DNA from: Roseofilum reptotaenium CS-1145
Lineage (GTDB): Bacteria > Cyanobacteriota > Cyanobacteriia > Cyanobacteriales > Desertifilaceae
Reading direction: 5' to 3'
Assembly (NCBI RefSeq): GCF_028330985.1
Contig: NZ_JAQMUE010000111.1
Location: 1 to 64,000 of the forward strand
DNA: 64,000 nt
The notes below the pieces were generated by a model. That model was not told the DNA's origin. It saw nothing but the letters and a program-made list of their open reading frames with translations, and made no database searches. This document shows positions 20,401 through 27,718 of this stretch, piece by piece (within the stretch, counting starts at the first letter, position 1; each line of letters opens with the position of its first letter). Both the position numbers and the translations under genes were made by a program.

Positions 20401-23400
20401 CTCGAGTGCAGCGTCATCTCGAATCCCATCCTCACATGAAGCTTGCAGACCTGGCTTACAGTCTGAACACCGGTCGCGCTCACCTCGAACATCGACTCGC
20501 TCCGATCGCCTTCAGTCTCCAAGACCTACAAGAAAAACTGTATCGCTGGCAAACCGGACAACAAACCCCTGAGCTTTGGAGCGGAAATCTTCCCAGTCTA
20601 ATGTCATCCCCTAAAGTCGCTTTTCTCTTTCCTGGGGAACCTTTAGAGTCTGGCAACTGGGGAGAGAACTTGTATAAACAGTCCCCTGTATTCAAAGCAG
20701 CGATCGATGAATGCGATCGCCTCTTGAGTTCTCAGTTCCCCAGCTCGATCGCACAATTCCTCTACTCTCCCTCCGAAGAAAGCCAACCTGAACATCAACC
20801 GATCCGGCGATCAAGTATATTTGCCCTAGAATATGCCCTCTGTCAGTTATGGATGTCTTGGGGAATTGAACCCGATCTGCTCTTCGGTCATGATGTGGGA
20901 GAATATGTCGCCGCTTGCGTCGCTGGAGTCTTCAGTCTAGAAGACGCATTACGTTTAATCACAGCAGACTCAACTAACTTAACCTCAATTGCTCAGGAGA
21001 TCGTCTACTCGCCCCCTCATATTCCCATCCTCGCGATCGCCCAATCCCACCCCCCTATCTCCACACCAGATTACTGGATAAACTCCCGCCAACTCCCTTA
21101 TCCATGGGCGGAAAAAATCCAAGCATTACGAGAACAAGCAGAGTATCTCTTCCTAGAACTCGGGCCAACTCCAAGTTTATCGACAACAGAACAACACTCG
21201 ACTCCTCAAAAGCCAGAAAATTACTTCCTATCCTTATCTTCTCAAGGTCAAGAATGGCAACAACTCTTATCAAGTTTAGCTCAGTTATATGTGCGAGGAG
21301 TAAATGGTGATTGGTTAGGATTCGATCGCCCTTACCTCCCGAACCGTAAACCCCTCACCTTACCAACCTACCCGTTCCAAAGAGAACGATATTGGCTTCA
21401 AACAGCTCCCTCAGTTCTGACTCAACATCAGAGTTCCGTTAACCCCAATCCTCCCCTTCCCGAAACCCCTGAAATCTTAGCTCAAAACTTGCAACAGTTC
21501 GGTGACCTATCCCCCAGCGAAGTAGCCTTATTGCCGAAACTCCTAGACCTCCTCAAACAGTATCAAAACCATCCACAAGATCCTCCAGTTGAACCCGATC
21601 CGCTTGCCCCTTGGCTCTACGAACTACACTGGAAACCAAAAGCCAATTTTTCTGGCGATCGAGCCGCTAATTTTTTGCCTTCTCCTCAGGACTTATATTC
21701 AACCCTCAATACAACGTCTCAACGCCTTTTAGCTGAGAATGACCTACAGAACTATACCGAAATTTCTGCCCATTTAGAATCCTTGAGTGTAGACTATATC
21801 ATTCAATGCTTACAGGAAATCGGTTGGTCTTACCCCGTAGGAGAGCAATTAGAAACAGCAACTCTCATCGATCGATTCGGTATCCTTCCCAGCACCTCTC
21901 GGTTATTCAATCGGATGCTACAAATCCTGGCAGAAGAGGGAATTTTAAAGCAGGAAAATCACCACTGGAAAGTCCTCCAATCTTTGCCAGAAGTGAATCC
22001 TAAGAGGCAGCATCAAAACCTTCTCAATCAATATCCCACGGCTAAAGCTGAATTAACCTTGCTTGGGCGTTGTGCGAGTCAACTGAGCCAAGTTTTACGA
22101 GGCACAGTAGATCCTGTGCACTTGGTTTTTCCGCAAGGAGATTTTACCGATGCCATTGAAATGTATCAAGGCTCTCCAGCAGCCAAAGTGATGAATGAGT
22201 TGATCGAAAATGTAGTGGTTAACAGCTTGAAAACCATTCCCGATTGCCAAGGCATAAAAGTTCTCGAGATTGGAGCCGGAACCGGAGGAACAACCCGCTC
22301 AGTCCTCCCCCATTTTGCGCCCGAACAAACCCAATATCTTTTCACAGATGTGGGCAGTTTATTCACCACTAAAGCCCAACAAAAATTCCAAGATTACAAG
22401 TTTGTTACTTATCAAACTCTCGACATCGAAGTTAACCCCAATACTCAAGGCGTTGAGTCCCATCACTACGATATTATTATTGCGCCTAATGTCCTTCATG
22501 CTACCCGTAGTTTACAGGAAACCTTATCCCATGTACGGCAACTCTTAGCACCTGGCGGACTGTTGATCTTATTAGAAGCGAATATTCGGATTAGATGGGT
22601 GGATTTGATTTTTGGACTCTTAGAAGGATGGTGGAGATTTGAAGATACAGAACTGCGACCTGACTATCCGTTATTGAGTCGCGAACAATGGAAAAAACTG
22701 CTACAAGAGACGGGATTTAGTCAAGCGATTACTGTTCCTGAATTTGACCAGATGCCCTTGGTCTTATCTCAGCAAGCAGTAGTCGTTGGACAAGCGGATA
22801 AAACGAGCGAATGCTCTCATCCGTCCCTCGATAAAAACTGGTTGATTTTTGCCGATCGACAAGGATTAGGTCAAGCTTTGGCTAAAACCCTGGATTCTAG
22901 GCAAGAAAACTATCGATTGGTTGTTCCGGGAGAGGGAATAAATCCCCAAAATCCTCAAGAATTTGAAGATATATTGACCTCTTTATCTTTATCTTCATCC
23001 ACTCAAACCCATGTCGTTTATCTATGGGGATTAGATAGTCCTGGTTTAGAGCAAATGAGTCCAGAAGCGATTAAAGAAAATCTAAGCTGGCACACTCAAA
23101 GTCTTTTATATTTAGTCCAAAGTCTCTCTCGACTTAAACGGATCTCGTCTTGCCGCTTATGGATCGCCACACAAGATTCACAACCGGTTGTTCCTGATTC
23201 ATCTTTATCTGGATTAGCTCAATCTTTCCTCTGGGGAATGGGGTTGACGATTTCTCTGGAACATCCAGAATTCTGGGGCGGACTCATTGATTTAGATCCT
23301 CAGGTTTCTTGGGATGAATTGAGTCAAATTTTACGCACAGAAATTGACACTTCAGAAGGAGAAGACCGCATTGCATTTCGAGGGCAATCTCGTTATGTTC

Positions 23401-24674
23401 AGCGATTGGTTAAACCCGATTGCCAATTCTCTAGCTCTCAAACTCTGGACAGGAATGCTACTTATATCGTTGCTGGAGAATTAGGCGGTTTGAGTTTACC
23501 CATAACGGAGTGGATGGTAGCTCAAGGGTTTCGAGATTTGGTCTTAATCAGTCCTGAGCAACCGTCACCGGATCAAAAAACTCAAATTAATCAGTTACAA
23601 AACCAGGGTACGCTAATTAGGTTGATTCAAGCTGACTTGACGGGTTGGGAGGAAGTACAAAGGGTTTTTGCTGAACTGGATAGGGATAGGTCTTCCTTGA
23701 AAGGAATTATTTATACCTTAAATTTAAGTAATATGACCAACATAACAGAAAAACTCTTTTCTGAGTTAAAAAGGGAAGTCCATCGTGGTATGTTAGGGCT
23801 ATGGAATTTACACCAAATTACTCAGAATCGCGAGTTGGATTGCTTCGTGAATTGTTCTTCTTTGGCTTCTGTAGTGGGTTTATCGGGTCAGATACAGCAA
23901 GGCGCATCGGATTATTTTGCCGATAGTGTTGTCCGCTACAGACAAATCCAAGGATTATCGGGTTTAACCCTGAATTGGGGGGTTTTATCCGTAGGCAATT
24001 TAAGGGGTGAAACAGAGTTGACAGAATTTAAAAAACGAGGGGTGTGTGCGTTGTCTGCTGATACAGCAAAATTAACGTTAACCCAGATGTTACAGAGGAA
24101 GCAGGGCCAAGCGATGGTGGCCGATATTGACTGGAGCATCTTTAAACCGCTTTATGAGATGGGGAGACAGAGATTACTGCTAGAGGAGATAGAGAGTCAA
24201 TCTTTAAGTCATGAAGGTCAAGAGCAGACGGGTCAAATTCTGGAACAGGTGAATCAAGCTTCAGAGAGCGAACGGATGGATTTAGTCATTGGTCATATTC
24301 AACAGCAAACGATGAGGGTTTTGGGATTGAAAGAAACTCAAATGCCTAGGGCTGAACAAGGCTTTTTTGAAATGGGGATGGATTCTTTAACCTCGGTGGA
24401 ATTCAAGACTCGTCTGGAAGCCGATTTCCACTGTGCTTTACCGACGACGTTGGTTTTTGAATTTCCTAATATCTTGAGTTTAGCGGAGTATATCGGGCGA
24501 AAAGTTATGGGTTGGGATAGAGAGGAGGCAGAAATCAGTGAATCGGGATCGAATCAGTCTCTTGAACGAGAGATTGAAGAATCAACGGTTGATGTTGGCC
24601 AGCTTTCTGAACAGGAGATGGAAGATTTGATTAATCAAGAATGGGCAGAATTAGGACTTGAAAACGATGAGTAA
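14403..24674 (+). CDS. Type I PKS bimodule (modules 2 and 3): KS-AT-KR-ACP-KS-AT°-cMT-KR°-ACP
   Basis: About 3423 residues. The N-terminal coiled coil (LQRSLLAIEKLESKLKKLE) is a docking domain. Module 2: KS Cys208, AT Ser662 (GHSVGEY, SHGFH), KR with GGTGALG at ~1179 and Tyr1320 (GQAHYSAAN), ACP Ser1482. Module 3: KS from ~1540 with Cys1712 and both His motifs intact; a degenerate AT with FPGE for FTGQG, Asp2164 in GHDVGEY where Ser is required, and ~90 residues missing, including the SHxFH block; cMT with EIGAGTGGTT at ~2622; a degenerate KR with GELGGLSL and Gln3166 in place of the catalytic Tyr; ACP Ser3328. The tail QLSEQEMEDLINQ is a docking helix. Module 3 thus keeps KS, cMT and ACP while AT and KR look inactive. 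The stop overlaps the next gene by 8 bases. Confidence 0.92.
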   Translation: MEKVNKLGQLTPLQRSLLAIEKLESKLKKLENSRQEPIAIVGLGCRFPGGVNSPESFWNLLSEGTDAITEIPQNRWNLEDYYDPNPETPGTIYTQSGGFVNSLKEFDAEFFNLSAKEAASLDPQQRLLLEVTWEALEHATINPQHLMGTKTGVFIGISTHDYLQKLASRDLKEIDAYMISGNANSTASGRLSYSLGLVGPNFAVDTACSSSLVSLHLACASLRNRESHVALAGGVNCLISPLIHINHSRARMLSADGRCKTFDAKADGFVRSEGCGIVVLKRLSDAQADGDRVLAVIRGTAINQDGQTSGLTVPNGISQQAVIAQALKNSQLDPKEVSYIEAHGTGTALGDPIEVGALRAIFKDSHSPENPVFIGSVKTNIGHAEAASGIAGLIKVVLQLQHKTIAPHLHFQNPNPYIEWSETPVQVPTQVMPWTTENKSRIAGVSSFGFSGSNAHVIVEEASQIKAKSPRQESERSYHLLTLAAKTKPALSDWVNRYRNHIQDRPDLELNDICYSANTGRAHFKYRLAILASSKQELIQKLHDVEQEKEESSVGKILSSGEAPKLAFLFTGQGSQYLNMGRQLYETEPVFQNAIQECDRILKTELDYSLIDVLYPDEVDPKVSDRLHQTQYTQPVLFSLEYALVQLWKSWGVEPDSVMGHSVGEYVAACVAGVFNLAEGLKLIAARGRLMQKLPEGGGMLAVRAAEYRVRDWIRSYGNQVSIAAINGQSNLVISGELLSLENIAQALAKENIKTKFLQVSHGFHSPLMEPILEEFASIARQVNYHQPSIPIISNVTGTKVDRDISTASYWVDHIREPVRFAQSMETLEKTGYGVFVEIGPQPILLGMGSQCLPEDKGTWLPSLRPGVEDSIQILSSLGQLYSQGVNIDWLHFWQDYKRKKVDLPTYPFQRRTYWIESDQPDKTIQKDRGLDQEKYFYHLQWQPVDRFEKPVECPPGNWLIFVDDRQSLSDSLRTLLREKNKNVSWIYKGSGYEQIEENEYKVNPEHLQDFEDLLENLKLAGREDFENILYLWSLDTPPTEKLNLERLKVAQDFGCGGVLHLVQALLKGTSLGKLWIVTRGAQSVSLTPERVNVATSPLWGLGTVLSLEHPQLWGGLVDLNGEKQEDEGQKLWHLIDNLEKEDRLAVRGEQIYYSRLLQLPVSESKPVALDPDGIYLITGGTGALGWHTAQWMVNQGAKHLLLISRREPSGQKQAKIRELEEGGVEVQVVLADVRDRQQLSLILQHQSRDRPLKGIIHAAGVVAIEPIEEISLGQLQEMMAAKVLGGWNLHQLSQDLDLDCFVTFSSIAAVWGSIGQAHYSAANAFLNGLVHYRQAQGLPGLSVNWGPWSGGGMAGEKDLQELSKRGVNPLSPQQAIAALERIWHRGNPQTTIANVDWTILAPLYQTGRQRRLLDEISVDLPQSSSSEQTSEILQQIQAAPKHQQKELLLTCVQQEVAKVLGLSSNQLPNREQGFFELGMDSLMAVDLGTNLTRLLGVRLPSTLTFDFPNIEQLSHYLATEQLTVDPAPTIAQSAPPSSSLKEPIAIIGIGCRFPGGATDLDQFWQVLATGTNTRQEIPPDRWNLDSVGDRMATPYGNFLPEVDRFDPTFFGIAPREATALDPQQRLLLEVTWEALERACAVPQRLAQQSVGVFIGNDGQDYAELVHQHLAQEPDSPIALHAGVGNTFSGMAGRLSYTLGLTGPAIAIDTACSSSLVALHQACNSLRLGECEMAIAGGVKLHLTPTSYLLASQANMLSADGLCKTFDATADGYSRGEGCAIVILKRWSDAQKDGDSVLAVIRGSAVNQDGPSSGFTVPNGQAQQRLIRQALRQAEIDPQEISYLEAHGTGTSLGDPIELNAAAAVLGEGRSQDSPLWVGSVKTNIGHLEAAAGISGIVKVVLAMQHQTLPPHLNFNQPNPKIDWDNSAIAVPTQLTPWTVSGKRYAGVSSFGFTGVNAHVILEEAPPRDPQDHSVNPSDRPYHLVTLSAKTETALQELVTRVQRHLESHPHMKLADLAYSLNTGRAHLEHRLAPIAFSLQDLQEKLYRWQTGQQTPELWSGNLPSLMSSPKVAFLFPGEPLESGNWGENLYKQSPVFKAAIDECDRLLSSQFPSSIAQFLYSPSEESQPEHQPIRRSSIFALEYALCQLWMSWGIEPDLLFGHDVGEYVAACVAGVFSLEDALRLITADSTNLTSIAQEIVYSPPHIPILAIAQSHPPISTPDYWINSRQLPYPWAEKIQALREQAEYLFLELGPTPSLSTTEQHSTPQKPENYFLSLSSQGQEWQQLLSSLAQLYVRGVNGDWLGFDRPYLPNRKPLTLPTYPFQRERYWLQTAPSVLTQHQSSVNPNPPLPETPEILAQNLQQFGDLSPSEVALLPKLLDLLKQYQNHPQDPPVEPDPLAPWLYELHWKPKANFSGDRAANFLPSPQDLYSTLNTTSQRLLAENDLQNYTEISAHLESLSVDYIIQCLQEIGWSYPVGEQLETATLIDRFGILPSTSRLFNRMLQILAEEGILKQENHHWKVLQSLPEVNPKRQHQNLLNQYPTAKAELTLLGRCASQLSQVLRGTVDPVHLVFPQGDFTDAIEMYQGSPAAKVMNELIENVVVNSLKTIPDCQGIKVLEIGAGTGGTTRSVLPHFAPEQTQYLFTDVGSLFTTKAQQKFQDYKFVTYQTLDIEVNPNTQGVESHHYDIIIAPNVLHATRSLQETLSHVRQLLAPGGLLILLEANIRIRWVDLIFGLLEGWWRFEDTELRPDYPLLSREQWKKLLQETGFSQAITVPEFDQMPLVLSQQAVVVGQADKTSECSHPSLDKNWLIFADRQGLGQALAKTLDSRQENYRLVVPGEGINPQNPQEFEDILTSLSLSSSTQTHVVYLWGLDSPGLEQMSPEAIKENLSWHTQSLLYLVQSLSRLKRISSCRLWIATQDSQPVVPDSSLSGLAQSFLWGMGLTISLEHPEFWGGLIDLDPQVSWDELSQILRTEIDTSEGEDRIAFRGQSRYVQRLVKPDCQFSSSQTLDRNATYIVAGELGGLSLPITEWMVAQGFRDLVLISPEQPSPDQKTQINQLQNQGTLIRLIQADLTGWEEVQRVFAELDRDRSSLKGIIYTLNLSNMTNITEKLFSELKREVHRGMLGLWNLHQITQNRELDCFVNCSSLASVVGLSGQIQQGASDYFADSVVRYRQIQGLSGLTLNWGVLSVGNLRGETELTEFKKRGVCALSADTAKLTLTQMLQRKQGQAMVADIDWSIFKPLYEMGRQRLLLEEIESQSLSHEGQEQTGQILEQVNQASESERMDLVIGHIQQQTMRVLGLKETQMPRAEQGFFEMGMDSLTSVEFKTRLEADFHCALPTTLVFEFPNILSLAEYIGRKVMGWDREEAEISESGSNQSLEREIEESTVDVGQLSEQEMEDLINQEWAELGLENDE
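20610..21400 (+). other. Degenerate acyltransferase domain of PKS module 3
   Basis: The catalytic Ser of GHSxG is Asp (GHDVGEY, residue 2164 of the bimodular PKS). The FTGQG motif is FPGE, and the spacing from there to the ELGP motif is about 173 residues against about 267 in module 2 of the same protein. The lost part includes the region that holds RLMQxLP and the catalytic-His block SHxFHSP. The flanking linker to LPTYPFQ is kept and the frame is open, so this is decay or remodelling inside an intact gene. Confidence 0.88.
23440..24160 (+). other. Degenerate ketoreductase domain of PKS module 3
   Basis: The NADPH loop GGLGGLG is GELGGLSL, the catalytic Tyr is Gln3166 (GQIQQGASDYF), and the usual Asn of AAAN is Asp. 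The Ser region NCSSLASVVG is kept. With Tyr and Asn both lost, reduction is not expected. Confidence 0.85.
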
Positions 24675-27666
24675 ATCTAGTGAACTTTCCCCCTTGCAAC
24701 GCTCTGTGTTGGTGATTGAAGGATTAAAAAATAAGATCAAAACTCTGGAAAATGCCCAAACGGAAGCGATCGCCATTGTCGGTATGGCCTGTCGTTTTCC
24801 GGGAGGCGCGAACACTCCCGAAGCCTTTTGGCATCTTTTATCTGAGGGAGTCGATGGCATTAGCGAACTCAAGGGCGATCGCTGGAAGGTCAATGACTAC
24901 TATGACCCCAAACCAGGAACTCCGGGGAAAATGTACACCTGTGAGGCAGGATGCGTGGACAATATTGACCAATTTGACCCTCAATTTTTCAATATTTCAC
25001 CGCGAGAAGCGATGACCATTGATCCCCAACATCGTTTACTGCTAGAGGTCAGTTGGGAAGCTTTAGAACAGAGCGGTAATATTCCCGACAGAATACAAGG
25101 GAGTCCCACCGGAGTTTTTGTGGGCATCAGTGCCACAGAATATAGTTGGATTGCCAAACAAGCCAACGCTGACCTGAGCATGGGAGCCTATGCAGTAACC
25201 GGTTTACCTTTATATGGTGCAGCCGGTCGCTTATCCTATACCTTTGGATTAACTGGCCCTTCCATGGCGATCGATACGGCCTGTTCTTCTTCTCTAGTGG
25301 CGCTCCATCAAGCCTGTAATAGCTTGCGCCAAAAAGAATGTGATATGGCTTTAGCCGGTGGGGTGAACCTATTTCTCTTGCCTAATGGCTTTATTTGGCT
25401 CTCTCAAGCCCAAATGTCCTCCCCCGATGGTCGGTGTAAAACCTTTGACGAGAGTGCAGATGGTGCGGGTTGGGGATCGGGTTGTGGGATGTTAGTCCTC
25501 AAACGTCTATCGGATGCTTTAGACTCACGGGACAATATTTTAGCAACTATTCGAGGCTCTGCTGTCAATCAAGATGGGCCAACCAGTGGCTTTACGGTTC
25601 CCAATAGTGCTTCCCAGCAACAAGTGATTCGTCAAGCCTTGAGAAATGCCCAACTGAATCCCTCTCAGGTGAGTTATATTGAGGCTCATGGAACAGGAAC
25701 GCCTCTCGGAGACCCCATTGAATTAAGATCTTTGGCAGAAGTGTTTGCACAAGACGGGGCGAGACAGGAGCCTTTGGCGATCGCCTCAGTGAAAACGAAT
25801 ATCGGTCATTTGGCTTCCGCCGCAGGCATTTCTGGCGTGATGAAAGCGATCTTACAGTTGCAACATCAACAGATTGCGCCTCATCTGCACTTGAAACAAC
25901 CCACCTCTAAATTTAATTGGCAAGAAACTTCCTTCTATATTCCCACCCAACTCACCCCTTGGAAAGCAAAAGAAGGTACAAGAATTGCAGGAGTGAGTTC
26001 TTTTGGTGCAAGTGGAACCAATGCCCATATTCTCTTGGAAGAAGCACCTCTAGCGAGTCGAAGTGAAGCGGAATTCGAGCGTCCCTACCATCTCTTAACT
26101 TTATCGGCAAAAACTGAAAAAGCCCTATCTGAGTTAATTGAGCGCTACTCAACCCATCTGGAAACCCATAAAGACTTGAAACTCGCTGATATTTGCTTTA
26201 CCGCTAATACAGGGCGATCGCATTTTAATCATCGTCTGGCACTTTTGGCTCAGGATCGACAAGAGTTACTCAATAAACTGCGGGGTTCTGAACAAAATCG
26301 ATGGTCGGGACACCTGCACAATGAGGCCAAACCTCCTAAAGTTTCCTTCCTCTTTACCGGACAAGGTTCTCAGTATTTAAATATGGGCAAGGAGTTGTAT
26401 GAAACTCAACCCATTTTTCGCCAAGCTTTAGAGCAGTGCGAGGCCATTTTACGCTCCGAATTGGATTGGTCTTTACTAGACCTTCTCTATCCTCAAACGA
26501 GTGATTCAGATGCTCTCTTAGATCAAACCGCCTATACTCAACCCACATTATTTGCCTTAGAATATGCCCTCGTTCAACTGTGGAAATCTTGGGGAATTAA
26601 ACCCAATTGGGTGATGGGTCATAGTGTGGGAGAATATGTAGCTGCTACCGTCGCTGGGGTGTTTAGCTTAGAAGACGGTTTAAAACTAATTGCTGCACGG
26701 GGCAAGTTGATGCAGAACTTACCCGGAGAGGGGACAATGGCAGCCGTTATGGCATCCGAAGAAACGGTGAAAGCAGCGATCTCCTCTGACCCTAGTGTAT
26801 CCCTTGCCGCCATTAATGGCCCGACCAGTGTCGTGATTTCTGGAGCCAGAAACGCCATCACCCATTGGTGTAACCAGCTAGAGTCCCAGGGGATTAAGAC
26901 CAAGTCGCTCAACGTTTCCCATGGATTTCACTCTCAGTTAATGGAACCCATATTAGCGGAGTTTGAGGCGATCGCCAATTCCATCACCTACCACGTGCCC
27001 AAAATTCCCCTCATCTCCAATCTCAGTGGAACTCGCGCCGACTCTAGTATCGCTACGGCTCGTTACTGGGTCAATCATATTCGTCAACCCGTCCGATTTG
27101 CCCCCAGCATGGAAACCTTACATCAAGAAGGATGTAAAATTTTCCTCGAAATTGGCCCCAAACCCATCTTATTAGGCATGGGACGATACTGTATTTCTGA
27201 ACCTGAAATTTTGTGGTTACCGTCCTTACATCCCGCCATCCAGGACTGGCAACAAATCCTATCAAGTTTAAGCCAGTTATATATTACAGGGATTAAAGTC
27301 GATTGGAAAGGCTGCGATCGTCCTTATCCTCGTCAAAAATCCATTTTACCCACTTATCCCTTTCAACACCAATCTTATTGGGTGGAAATATCGGAATTGG
27401 CAGAAAAGGGATCTTCTGATATCATGCATAATTATTATGTCAGATTGGCAATCCATGCTTTTGAAAATGGTCAGTTGCAGGAGTTTCAACACCACTTAGA
27501 ACAGGTTGAAAACATGTCTAATCTAGAACTTAAAGCGTTTTTAAATAACCAAAGTCAATCCCCCATCTTTGCGTCCCTATTGGCCGGTGATTGGGAAAAG
27601 GTATCTGAGATTTCAACTCAAGTTGAACGGATGTCGGAGGAAGAAATAAAATCCACAATTCGCTAA
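24667..27666 (+). CDS. Type I PKS half-module 4a: KS-AT
   Basis: About 999 residues. N-terminal docking coiled coil (LQRSVLVIEGLKNKIKTLE), KS ~35-460 with Cys206, EAHGTGT and KTNIGHLAS, and AT with FTGQGSQ, Ser653 (GHSVGEY) and SHGFHSQ. After the post-AT PTYPFQ motif the protein ends with ~90 residues of helical, acidic sequence (LQEFQHHLEQVENMS ... RMSEEEIKSTIR), probably a docking tail. There is no ACP, so the malonyl extender must be loaded on the ACP of the next protein. The ATG at 24667 overlaps the preceding stop; a TTG at 24658 is in frame but less likely. Confidence 0.9.
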   Translation: MSKSSELSPLQRSVLVIEGLKNKIKTLENAQTEAIAIVGMACRFPGGANTPEAFWHLLSEGVDGISELKGDRWKVNDYYDPKPGTPGKMYTCEAGCVDNIDQFDPQFFNISPREAMTIDPQHRLLLEVSWEALEQSGNIPDRIQGSPTGVFVGISATEYSWIAKQANADLSMGAYAVTGLPLYGAAGRLSYTFGLTGPSMAIDTACSSSLVALHQACNSLRQKECDMALAGGVNLFLLPNGFIWLSQAQMSSPDGRCKTFDESADGAGWGSGCGMLVLKRLSDALDSRDNILATIRGSAVNQDGPTSGFTVPNSASQQQVIRQALRNAQLNPSQVSYIEAHGTGTPLGDPIELRSLAEVFAQDGARQEPLAIASVKTNIGHLASAAGISGVMKAILQLQHQQIAPHLHLKQPTSKFNWQETSFYIPTQLTPWKAKEGTRIAGVSSFGASGTNAHILLEEAPLASRSEAEFERPYHLLTLSAKTEKALSELIERYSTHLETHKDLKLADICFTANTGRSHFNHRLALLAQDRQELLNKLRGSEQNRWSGHLHNEAKPPKVSFLFTGQGSQYLNMGKELYETQPIFRQALEQCEAILRSELDWSLLDLLYPQTSDSDALLDQTAYTQPTLFALEYALVQLWKSWGIKPNWVMGHSVGEYVAATVAGVFSLEDGLKLIAARGKLMQNLPGEGTMAAVMASEETVKAAISSDPSVSLAAINGPTSVVISGARNAITHWCNQLESQGIKTKSLNVSHGFHSQLMEPILAEFEAIANSITYHVPKIPLISNLSGTRADSSIATARYWVNHIRQPVRFAPSMETLHQEGCKIFLEIGPKPILLGMGRYCISEPEILWLPSLHPAIQDWQQILSSLSQLYITGIKVDWKGCDRPYPRQKSILPTYPFQHQSYWVEISELAEKGSSDIMHNYYVRLAIHAFENGQLQEFQHHLEQVENMSNLELKAFLNNQSQSPIFASLLAGDWEKVSEISTQVERMSEEEIKSTIR

Positions 27667-27718
27667 AAATAAAATCCTAACAATCCATAAAAGTCATCAA
27701 AGAATAGGGTAATGCCTC

